Assembly (NCBI GenBank): GCA_946479395.1
Contig: CAMLFV010000169.1
Coordinates: 1 to 5,485, forward strand
Source: an uncultured Flavobacterium sp.
Lineage (GTDB): Bacteria; Bacteroidota; Bacteroidia; Flavobacteriales; Flavobacteriaceae
DNA length: 5,485 nt
Direction of reading: 5' to 3'
Numbering within the stretch: the stretch's first letter is position 1; every line of letters starts with the position of its first letter. A program made the translations under genes and the position numbers. The notes below the pieces were generated by a model. It had not been told where the DNA came from. It searched no databases and worked only from the letters and a program-made list of their open reading frames with translations. Below, piece after piece: positions 1-5,260 of this stretch.

Positions 1-441
1 GTTTTGAAGTTTTTCTAACAATTCTTCTGTTTCAAACAAAAAATCGGTGTTTTCAATCAGAATAAAAAAGTCGATATTTTTCCATTCGGGTATCAGATAA
101 TGCGTTGCGGCAAACAAATCTTCGTTATTTTTAAACAAAGAATAACCTTCGTCGGTATCATTTTCTGTATAATTCGATTTGTTTTCGAACAACCGCCAGA
201 TTAAATGATTTTTATGATCTTGATAAATAAAACTCCGAAAAAAAGCAGTAACATTTTCTGTCAGCGATATTTCAGGAAGCACTTTTTTAAACTGCACGCC
301 TAAATATCTGTTTAAAGAATACGCCATTTTGTAATCGGGCATGTTAGATTTTATGGCAATTAGAACAATATCGTCCTTATCGTCATCAATAAAATCCAGT
401 TTGTGTAAAACTTCGTTTGTATTTTTTTTCTGCGGCGTCAT
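1..441 (-). CDS. IPExxxVDY family protein, partial (C-terminus beyond left edge)
   Basis: An open frame of 147 codons runs from an ATG at 441 to the left edge without a stop, so the C-terminus is missing. An in-frame TAA lies two codons upstream of the ATG and fixes the start region. The protein begins MTPQKKNTNEVL and is acidic and aromatic-rich, with no signal peptide or membrane segment, so it is probably cytosolic. Residues 117-125 read IPEWKNIDF, a conservative variant (V to I, Y to F) of the motif that names the Bacteroidota IPExxxVDY family, whose biochemical role is unknown to me. Family members, as I recall, are about 150-160 residues, so only a short tail should be missing. The gene lies 63 nt downstream of rnc on the same strand, a placement I recognise from other flavobacteria, where a pyruvate kinase gene often follows. 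The family call rests on the motif plus context; no function is inferred. Confidence 0.8.
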   Translation of the reverse strand, partial: MTPQKKNTNEVLHKLDFIDDDKDDIVLIAIKSNMPDYKMAYSLNRYLGVQFKKVLPEISLTENVTAFFRSFIYQDHKNHLIWRLFENKSNYTENDTDEGYSLFKNNEDLFAATHYLIPEWKNIDFFILIENTDFLFETEELLEKLQN

Positions 442-448
442 TCTTTAA

Positions 449-456
449 CAAAAATA
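449..456 (-). promoter_or_regulatory. Possible -7 box (TATTTTTG) before the IPExxxVDY gene
   Basis: The minus strand reads TATTTTTG, an exact match to the Bacteroidota -7 consensus TAnnTTTG, seven bases before the ATG at 441. No TTG or TTTG lies at the usual 17-23 nt upstream; the nearest TTG is about 31 nt away. If used, it would give an almost leaderless mRNA. The same octamer also occurs twice inside the exported gene at 3664-4173, so a chance match in AT-rich DNA is quite possible. Confidence 0.2.
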
Positions 457-504
457 CAAAATTTAAATGCTATTATTGATTGAAACGCAATATTTAATCA
501 TTTT

Positions 505-1248
505 TTAATGATGCTGTATTTGATTTTGCAATGCAAAGTAGGCGCGATGTGCTGCTTTTTCTTCGGCTTTTTTCTTGCTTGTGGCGCGTGCGCGTGCAAT
601 AACCACTTCGTTAAAATACAGTTTTATGTAGAAATGTTTTATGTTGTCTTTCCCGTTATCGTCGCAGTTTTCAAACTTAAAAGTGCATTTATTTTTCTGG
701 CAATATTCAATAAAAAGACTTTTGTAGCTTGATATTTTATTCTCCAGATGCTCTAAATCTTTAAAGTCGATTAAGATGTTTTTGTAGATGAATTTTTCGC
801 AGGCAGTAAACCCGGTATCAACATAAATGGCGCCGATTAAGGCTTCTAATAAATTGCCGTTGATGTTATCGCCAAAGTTGTGAATATTGGCTTTTGTTCG
901 AACCAAATCAATTAAATGCAGTTTTTTTCCAATGCTGTTTAGATAGGATCTGTTAACGATTTTCGATCGCATCTGGGTTAAATAACCTTCGTCTCCTTTC
1001 GGAGCATTTTTATACAAAAATGCAGCAATGACCGAACCTAAAATAGCATCGCCCAAAAATTCCAAACGCTCGTAATTTAATGGTTCGCCTGTTATACCAA
1101 TTTTATTAAGCGAACGATGTGTAAAAGCAGTTTCAAAAAGCAACGGATTTTTTGGCTTGTATTCGATTATTTTCGAAATTTCTGAACAAAAAATCCCGCT
1201 ATCATTAATAGGGGATTTTTTTGTCAGTATTTTTTTAAGCCAATTCAT
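505..1248 (-). CDS. rnc: Ribonuclease III
   Basis: This is the double-stranded-RNA endonuclease that matures rRNA precursors and trims structured mRNAs in the cytoplasm, as a Mg2+-dependent homodimer. The 247-residue protein has the family layout: an RNase III domain at about 20-165 with the signature NYERLEFLGDA (58-68), then a dsRNA-binding domain at about 172-242 ending in the SKKKAEEKAA segment (224-233). Metal-binding acidic residues are visible as E60, E63, D67, E87 (in DEG) and E135 (in LLEALIGA). The position matching E. coli Asp114 is Asn132; I believe this Asn is common in Bacteroidota enzymes. The length is slightly above the E. coli enzyme (226) because of an N-terminal extension of about 20 residues. 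The ATG at 1248 is 6 nt after the fabF stop, indicating co-transcription with fabF and possible translational coupling. Confidence 0.97.
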   Translation of the reverse strand: MNWLKKILTKKSPINDSGIFCSEISKIIEYKPKNPLLFETAFTHRSLNKIGITGEPLNYERLEFLGDAILGSVIAAFLYKNAPKGDEGYLTQMRSKIVNRSYLNSIGKKLHLIDLVRTKANIHNFGDNINGNLLEALIGAIYVDTGFTACEKFIYKNILIDFKDLEHLENKISSYKSLFIEYCQKNKCTFKFENCDDNGKDNIKHFYIKLYFNEVVIARARATSKKKAEEKAAHRAYFALQNQIQHH

Positions 1249-1254
1249 GCTTAA

Positions 1255-2508
1255 TTAGTTTTCTAATTTTTTAACCAAAACACAAGCATTGTGTCCACCA
1301 AAACCAAACGTATTACTCATTAAAACTTTAACATCGCGTTTTTGTGCTTTGTTAAATGTAAAGTTTAGTTTAGGGTCGATGTTTTCATCATCGGTAAAAT
1401 GGTTAATTGTTGGTGGAACGATTCCATGCTGAATTGCCAAAATACAAGAAATAGCTTCTATAGCACCTGTTGCGCCAAGTAAATGCCCAGTCATAGATTT
1501 TGTTGAATTCAAGTTCATTGTATAAGCGTGTTCACCAAAAACCTCTAAAATTGCTTTAGATTCTGCGATATCACCAAGCGGAGTTGATGTTCCATGCATG
1601 TTTACACCATCAACATCGGTTGGTTTTAAACCTGCATCGCGCAAACAGTTTAACATTACGTTTTTAGCACCTAAACCTTCTGGGTGTGGAGCCGTAATGT
1701 GGTGTGCATCTGCACTCATACCACCACCGCCGATTTCACAATAGATTTTTGCGCCACGAGCAATCGCGTGTTCGTATTCTTCTAAAACCAAAGCACCGGC
1801 ACCTTCACCTAAAACAAAACCATCACGGTCTTTATCCATTGGTCTTGATGCTGTTTTTGGATCGTCGTTTCTTGTTGATAATGCGTGCATAGCGTTAAAT
1901 CCGCCAATACCAGCAATAGTAACCGCAGCTTCAGATCCACCTGTAACAATAACATCAGCCATACCTAAACGAATGTAGTTAAAAGCATCGATAATTGCAT
2001 TGGTAGATGATGCACAAGCAGAAACCGTTGTGAAGTTTGGCCCGCGCAGGTTGTATTTCATAGAAATTAATCCACCGGCAATATCGGCAATCATTTTAGG
2101 AATAAAGAACGGATTGAATTTTGGTACACCGTTTCCTTGGTTAAAATTGGTAACCTCGTCTTGGAAAGTCTGTAAACCACCAATTCCCGAACCCCAAATT
2201 ACACCTGCACGATCGGCATTCAATTTATCGAAATCAAAATTTGCATCTTCCATAGCTTCGGTTGCAGTAACCATAGCATATTGGGTATAGCGATCCATTT
2301 TTCTTGCTTCTTTCCTGTCGATAAAATCTTCAACATTAAAATCTTTAACCTCACAAGCAAATTGAGTTTTAAAGTTTGAAGCGTCAAAATAGGTAATTGG
2401 CGCTGCGCCGCTTACTCCGTTAATAAGTCCGTTCCAGTAAGCTGCAACGTTATTTCCAATAGGAGTTAGGGCACCTAAACCAGTAACAACAACTCGCTTT
2501 AAATTCAT
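1255..2508 (-). CDS. fabF: 3-oxoacyl-[acyl-carrier-protein] synthase II
   Basis: Beta-ketoacyl-ACP synthase II condenses malonyl-ACP with acyl-ACP in each elongation round of type II fatty acid synthesis, in the cytosol, as a homodimer. The 417-residue protein has the full thiolase-fold length of the family (E. coli FabF is 413). The Cys-His-His catalytic set is visible: C165 in TVSACASS, H305 in NMHGTSTPLGD and H342 in KSMTGHLLGATG, with the conserved K337 just before it. The C-terminal glycine-rich loop SNTFGFGGHN (398-407) carries the aromatic gate residues. The N-terminus MNLKRVVVTGLGALTPIG is typical and supports the ATG at 2508. The gene follows acpP, the conserved acpP-fabF order, but after a 168 nt gap holding terminator-like hairpins. 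Only 17 nt separate the end of the U-tract from the start codon, and rnc follows after 6 nt. Confidence 0.98.
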   Translation of the reverse strand: MNLKRVVVTGLGALTPIGNNVAAYWNGLINGVSGAAPITYFDASNFKTQFACEVKDFNVEDFIDRKEARKMDRYTQYAMVTATEAMEDANFDFDKLNADRAGVIWGSGIGGLQTFQDEVTNFNQGNGVPKFNPFFIPKMIADIAGGLISMKYNLRGPNFTTVSACASSTNAIIDAFNYIRLGMADVIVTGGSEAAVTIAGIGGFNAMHALSTRNDDPKTASRPMDKDRDGFVLGEGAGALVLEEYEHAIARGAKIYCEIGGGGMSADAHHITAPHPEGLGAKNVMLNCLRDAGLKPTDVDGVNMHGTSTPLGDIAESKAILEVFGEHAYTMNLNSTKSMTGHLLGATGAIEAISCILAIQHGIVPPTINHFTDDENIDPKLNFTFNKAQKRDVKVLMSNTFGFGGHNACVLVKKLEN

Positions 2509-2525
2509 ATAAGTACATTTTAATT

Positions 2526-2570
2526 AAAAAAATAAAAACCCAAGTTTCAATAAAAGCGAAACATTGGGTT
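2526..2570 (-). terminator. Terminator-like hairpin with U-tract upstream of fabF
   Basis: On the minus strand, AACCCAATGTTTC and GAAACTTGGGTT form a 12 bp stem: 7 bp outer and 5 bp inner, interrupted only by one bulged base at 2563. The loop is 9 nt (2549-2557). It is followed directly by TTTATTTTTTT (2536-2526). This is the layout of an intrinsic terminator pointing from acpP towards fabF. No comparable T-tract follows the stem on the plus strand, so it is directional. Because fabF starts only 17 nt beyond the tract, the element is either the end of an acpP-only transcript with partial read-through or an attenuator in the fabF leader. Confidence 0.7.
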
Positions 2571-2624
2571 GCTATAATTTTACAGATTTAGATCTAATTT
2601 AATTTAATCTTAAACTTTGAAAAG

Positions 2625-2683
2625 AAAATAATAACACCCGTGCAATAATAAATTTACTGCACAGGCTTATTAGTTATTATTTT
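2625..2683 (-). terminator. Long imperfect stem-loop spanning the acpP stop codon
   Basis: AAAATAATAAC (2625-2635) is perfectly complementary to GTTATTATTTT (2673-2683), giving an 11 bp outer helix that contains the acpP stop codon (2679-2677). Inside it, 2638-2644 (CCGTGCA) pairs with 2658-2665 (TGCACAGG) with one bulged A at 2663, leaving a 13 nt loop. The 3' arm on the minus strand runs into TTATTATTTTCTTTT, a loose U-rich tail. The element could be a terminator, an RNase-blocking 3' end for the abundant acpP mRNA, or a processing site. The outer helix is all A/T except for one G-C pair, so its strength depends on the inner GC-containing stem. Confidence 0.5.
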
Positions 2684-2913
2684 TTAGCCTCTTCGATGTA
2701 AGAGATAGCTTGACCAACAGTAGCAATGTTTTCAGCTTGATCGTCTGGGATTTGAATATCAAATTCTTTTTCAAATTCCATGATTAGCTCAACAGTGTCT
2801 AATGAATCAGCTCCTAAATCATTTGTGAAGCTTGCTTCTGTTACAACTTCGTTTTCGTCAACTCCTAATTTGTCAACGATAATTGCTTTTACTCTTGATG
2901 CAATGTCTGACAT
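2677..2913 (-). CDS. acpP: Acyl carrier protein
   Basis: This small acidic cytosolic protein holds acyl intermediates on a 4'-phosphopantetheine arm during fatty acid synthesis and hands them to FabF and the other Fab enzymes. The 78 residues match the length of E. coli AcpP. The attachment motif [12 protein letters not shown] spans 34-45, with Ser37 as the modified residue. Helix II (about 37-51) is rich in Glu, as expected for docking to partner enzymes. The ATG at 2913 gives the canonical start [17 protein letters not shown] lies 2 nt from the ATG, too close to act as a normal Shine-Dalgarno sequence. It heads the minus-strand cluster acpP-fabF-rnc-IPExxxVDY. It is divergent from purN, and its own 3' end lies inside a stem-loop. 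Confidence 0.98.
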   Translation of the reverse strand: MSDIASRVKAIIVDKLGVDENEVVTEASFTNDLGADSLDTVELIMEFEKEFDIQIPDDQAENIATVGQAISYIEEAKK

Positions 2914-2947
2914 AACCTTTTCTATTTTTTAAGTTTAATTGTTGTGG

Positions 2948-2955
2948 CAAAAATA
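2948..2955 (-). promoter_or_regulatory. Likely -7 promoter box (TATTTTTG) for acpP
   Basis: The minus strand reads TATTTTTG, an exact TAnnTTTG match, 34 nt upstream of the acpP ATG, which would leave a 5' leader of roughly 30 nt. No clean TTG/TTTG -33 element is seen at the right distance; the best is the G/T-rich stretch around 2980-2973. The position and the lack of any other good match between acpP and purN make it the best candidate for the cluster's main promoter. Confidence 0.45.
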
Positions 2956-3043
2956 TAAAACTTTAATTTAAAACCACACTTTTAATTGTTTTTGTAACTG
3001 CGAAGTTAAAAAAATAATTTTTAAATGGATATTTTTTTCGATT

Positions 3044-3076
3044 TTTGTGCTGGTTAAATTAATTATTTAATCTTTA
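3044..3076 (+). promoter_or_regulatory. Weak candidate promoter for purN
   Basis: TTTG at 3044-3047 is followed after 20 nt by TAATCTTTA (3068-3076). That differs from the TAnnTTTG consensus by one extra spacer base and a final A. A start site about 22 nt before the purN ATG would fit. No better match occurs in the 190 nt acpP-purN region on this strand, so the call rests mainly on position. Confidence 0.25.
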
Positions 3077-3103
3077 ATATCCAATAAAAAGTATCGTAAT
3101 TAT

Positions 3104-3667
3104 ATGAAAAACATTGTTTTATTAGCTTCGGGATCGGGAAGTAACGCAGAAAATATCATAACCTATTTTAGAGGAAAAAAGATTTCACACAACTTTCATA
3201 TCATTACCAATAAAAAAGATGCTTTTGTTTTAGAACGAGCTAAAAAAATGAATGTTTCTGCCGAAGTAATCACAAAAAAGCAGAACGATGAAGGAGTTTT
3301 GTTTGATAGAATTAACGAATTAAAACCCGATTTAATTGTTTTAGCCGGATATTTATTGTTGTTCCCTGCTGAAATTGTGGCTTTGTATCCTAATAAAATA
3401 GTGAATATTCACCCAGCGCTTTTACCAAAATTCGGAGGAAAAGGTATGTACGGAAGTTTTGTACACGAAGCTGTTGTTGCCAACAAAGAAACCGAAACCG
3501 GTATAACCATTCATTTTGTAAGCGAACATTACGATGAAGGTGCAGTGATTTTTCAGGCTAAAACGCCGGTTACCGAAACAGATACTGCCTTAGAAGTTGC
3601 CGCTAAAGTGCACGAATTGGAATATGAGCATTTCCCAAGAGTGATCGAAAAATTATTGAACGATTAA
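3104..3667 (+). CDS. purN: Phosphoribosylglycinamide formyltransferase (GAR transformylase)
   Basis: PurN transfers the formyl group of 10-formyltetrahydrofolate to glycinamide ribonucleotide, the third step of de novo purine synthesis, in the cytosol. The 187-residue protein is the usual length for the single-domain enzyme. The N-terminal GAR-binding loop is seen in LLASGSGSNAENI (6-18). The formyltransferase catalytic triad is present: N101 and H103 in VNIHPALLPKFGGKGMYG (100-117) and D144 in HYDEGAVIF (142-150). The ATG at 3104 opens straight into the first beta strand (MKNIVLLASG), so no longer start is needed. It is divergent from acpP and convergent with the exported-protein gene on the minus strand. 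The two stop codons overlap by 4 nt (TTAA, 3664-3667), and no terminator is visible between them. Confidence 0.97.
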   Translation: MKNIVLLASGSGSNAENIITYFRGKKISHNFHIITNKKDAFVLERAKKMNVSAEVITKKQNDEGVLFDRINELKPDLIVLAGYLLLFPAEIVALYPNKIVNIHPALLPKFGGKGMYGSFVHEAVVANKETETGITIHFVSEHYDEGAVIFQAKTPVTETDTALEVAAKVHELEYEHFPRVIEKLLND

Positions 3668-4173
3668 AACGATGTTCCCACACCTATAAGTATTTCGCCA
3701 ATAAAACCTTCGGCTTCTTCACGGTTTAGTAAACGACGAATACACTTTTCGCTTAACCACAGTTTAATAACATCGGTTAGAATATTGTGTGGATCTTCAA
3801 AAATAATATGATCGGCTTTAGTACGCACTTTAGCCGATTTTTTGCTTCCAACTTCGGTTATCTCTAATCTATTAAACAATGGTTTCGAGAATTTATAATG
3901 TTTTTCCAGATACAGATTGTTTTTATCGTAACTGCCAATTTCAAACGATAAAGAATCATCAACAGCAAAAATAAGATCGTCTTCAAAAACATAATAATCG
4001 TTTATAATGCGTTTGTTTTTTAGATTGATATCGGTGTGATTATAATCGCTGTTATCCCAAAGTCGGGCAAGGGTATCGTTCGGAATATCGAAATAAATGG
4101 TATCGTTTTGTAAATATTGTGCGTTTCCTACCAAAAAAACGAATAGTGAAATAAGAGTTAGTAGTGGTTTCAT
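3664..4173 (-). CDS. Exported protein of unknown function (paralogue of upstream gene)
   Basis: I do not recognise this 169-residue protein as a named family. Residues 1-19 form a classical signal peptide: Lys2, a hydrophobic core (LLTLISLFVFLVG) and a probable signal peptidase I site after GNA, with Q next as is common in Bacteroidota. It has no lipobox Cys, so it should be periplasmic or secreted rather than a lipoprotein. The mature part has no further membrane segment and is rich in Asp, Asn, Lys and aromatic residues in an alternating, beta-like pattern. RLW at 37-39 and DSLSFEIGSY at 73-82 occur at the same positions in the gene immediately upstream (4183-4704), which lies 9 nt away and is almost certainly co-transcribed. 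Its 3' end overlaps the purN stop by 4 nt on the opposite strand. It is a real gene on the strength of its signal peptide, its paralogue and its tight spacing. Confidence 0.8.
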   Translation of the reverse strand: MKPLLTLISLFVFLVGNAQYLQNDTIYFDIPNDTLARLWDNSDYNHTDINLKNKRIINDYYVFEDDLIFAVDDSLSFEIGSYDKNNLYLEKHYKFSKPLFNRLEITEVGSKKSAKVRTKADHIIFEDPHNILTDVIKLWLSEKCIRRLLNREEAEGFIGEILIGVGTSF

Positions 4174-4182
4174 AAAAATATT

Positions 4183-4704
4183 TTATAACGATGTTTCTGT
4201 TTTTACGGTAATATTGGTTGATGTTGCTTTTTGATACAATCGTCTTTCCCTATGAAAAAATTCACGTTGCAAAGCAGTTGTTATTGCCCAAAACTGAACC
4301 ATTTCAGGAATGTTGTCCGCTGATTCTATAAACGAAACCGTTGTTTGCTTGGTGTTTACTCTTAACCAGGTTTTATCTCCTTTTTTACGAATAGCGATTC
4401 TACCCGCAGCAGGATATTTCATTTCGTAAACCTCTCTGTTCACAATAAATTGTTCGGTATTGTAAAAACCAATTTCGATTAATGAATCGTTTGTGTTCTT
4501 AAAAATATAGCCGTCTTTCAAAGTGAAATCTTTATGAAACAGCTTGTGTTCAAAAAAATCGTACTCTGCAATAATATCAAAATCAATCCATAATCTCGAC
4601 ATTTTATTTGCATAGTTATAGTCGTAATTATAAACGGTATTTTTATTTTGCGCAAAGATATTTGTAGCAGCCAATAAACTAATTATAAGTAAGTATTTCT
4701 TCAT
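4183..4704 (-). CDS. Exported protein of unknown function (first gene of paralogous pair)
   Basis: This 173-residue protein has no family I can name. I chose the ATG at 4704 because it opens a clean signal peptide, MKKYLLIISLLAATNIFAQ, with a likely signal peptidase I cut after IFA. The frame stays open upstream to an ATG at 4770, but that would put 22 extra residues before the signal peptide and start beyond the probable promoter. It has no lipobox. The mature part aligns with the downstream gene nearly without gaps: RLW at 37-39 in both, DSLIEIGFY (73-81) against DSLSFEIGSY, and a V-x-TK segment (V116, TK118-119) against V116, TK118-119. Identity is low, so the duplication is old or fast-evolving. 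The C-terminal third is basic (HRERRLYQK, 151-159). It lies divergently from rnhA and probably forms a bicistronic unit with the downstream copy. Confidence 0.78.
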   Translation of the reverse strand: MKKYLLIISLLAATNIFAQNKNTVYNYDYNYANKMSRLWIDFDIIAEYDFFEHKLFHKDFTLKDGYIFKNTNDSLIEIGFYNTEQFIVNREVYEMKYPAAGRIAIRKKGDKTWLRVNTKQTTVSFIESADNIPEMVQFWAITTALQREFFHRERRLYQKATSTNITVKTETSL

Positions 4705-4743
4705 AGGATTTTGTCTTTTGATAGGTGTTAACAAAAAAAATGC

Positions 4744-4771
4744 CAAAATAGAATTGTATTTTTGCAACAAA
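4744..4771 (-). promoter_or_regulatory. Candidate promoter for the exported pair
   Basis: On the minus strand TTTG (4771-4768) is followed after exactly 17 nt by TATTTTG (4750-4744), one T short of the TAnnTTTG consensus. A start site near 4739 would give a leader of about 35 nt to the ATG at 4704, a normal length. It overlaps the candidate rnhA -7 box on the other strand. The near-consensus match is supported by spacing but not decisive in AT-rich DNA. Confidence 0.35.
4757..4764 (+). promoter_or_regulatory. Candidate -7 box (TATTTTTG) for rnhA
   Basis: TATTTTTG is an exact TAnnTTTG match ending 16 nt before the rnhA ATG at 4781, which leaves a leader of roughly 10-13 nt. The region 17-23 nt upstream is an A-run with no TTG, so the -33 half is missing or weak. 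It is the same octamer seen before acpP. Confidence 0.4.
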
Positions 4772-4780
4772 CTAAATTAC

Positions 4781-5251
4781 ATGCAGCCCGAAATTCTTTT
4801 ATATACCGATGGTTCATCGCGCGGAAATCCAGGTCCGGGTGGTTACGGTGTAATACTTCATTTAAATAACACCAAACATTACAAAGAATTATCAAAAGGA
4901 TATCGCAAAACAACTAACAACCGTATGGAATTGTTGGCTGTGATTGTTGGGTTAGAAGCTTTAACAAGAGATAACTTAACGGTTTTAGTAGTTTCAGATT
5001 CCAAATATGTAGTAGATTCGGTTACCAAAGGTTGGGTTTTTGGTTGGGAAAAGAAAGGCTTCGCAGGTAAGAAAAATCCTGATTTATGGTTGCGATTTTT
5101 AAAGGTTTATCGGAAACATCAGGTAAAATTTCAATGGATCAAAGGGCACAACAACCACCCAATGAACGAGCGTTGCGATTTCCTGGCGGTTCAAGCATCA
5201 AAAGAGCCTAAATTGCTGATAGACGAATGGTACGAAGAAAACGAAAATTAA
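4781..5251 (+). CDS. rnhA: Ribonuclease HI
   Basis: RNase HI cuts the RNA strand of RNA-DNA hybrids, removing R-loops and helping to clear primers in the cytoplasm, with two Mg2+ ions at the active site. The 156-residue protein matches E. coli RNase HI (155). The signature YTDGSSRGNPGPGGYG (8-23) carries D10, TNNRMEL (45-51) carries E50, and VSDSKYV (71-77) carries D73. KGHNNHPMNERCD (121-133) carries H123 and D133, so the DEDD set plus the catalytic His is complete. The basic handle GWEKKGFAGKKN (88-99) of the E. coli-type enzyme is present. The ATG at 4781 puts the signature at its normal position. A longer in-frame start at 4718 would add 21 residues and cover the probable promoter, so I rejected it. 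The gene ends about 9 nt before an insertion sequence, with no visible terminator of its own. Confidence 0.97.
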   Translation: MQPEILLYTDGSSRGNPGPGGYGVILHLNNTKHYKELSKGYRKTTNNRMELLAVIVGLEALTRDNLTVLVVSDSKYVVDSVTKGWVFGWEKKGFAGKKNPDLWLRFLKVYRKHQVKFQWIKGHNNHPMNERCDFLAVQASKEPKLLIDEWYEENEN

Positions 5252-5260
5252 TCTATGTTA

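Noticed and set aside
508..732. Plus-strand open frame opposite rnc
   Set aside because: It is Cys/Phe-rich low-complexity translation lying entirely antisense to a clear RNase III gene, with no family features.
1704..2290. Plus-strand open frames opposite fabF (1704-1892 and 2000-2290)
   Set aside because: Both are antisense shadows of a highly conserved gene; the first is a His/Arg-rich composition artefact.
2506..2520. Upstream ATG 10 nt before the fabF ATG, out of frame, overlapping fabF on the minus strand
   Set aside because: It would encode a short peptide of no recognisable kind, and a chance ATG in an AT-rich leader is the simpler explanation.
2663..2690. Alternative small hairpin AGGCT/AGCCT around the acpP stop
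   Set aside because: It is only a 5 bp stem with a long A/T loop, competing with the much longer 2625-2683 pairing.
3798..3973. Two further TATTTTTG boxes on the minus strand (3805-3798 and 3973-3966)
   Set aside because: They lie inside the exported gene with no gene start nearby, and they show that this octamer arises by chance in this AT-rich DNA.
4705..4770. N-terminal extension of the first exported gene to an ATG at 4770
   Set aside because: The internal Met at 4704 opens a textbook signal peptide; the extension would bury it behind 22 residues and begin inside the likely promoter region.
4718..4780. Longer start for rnhA at 4718
   Set aside because: The RNase HI signature sits at its normal distance from the ATG at 4781, and the extension covers the TATTTTTG promoter candidate.
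4728..4913. Minus-strand open frame opposite the rnhA start
   Set aside because: It is antisense to the conserved rnhA N-terminus, with no signal peptide or recognisable domain.
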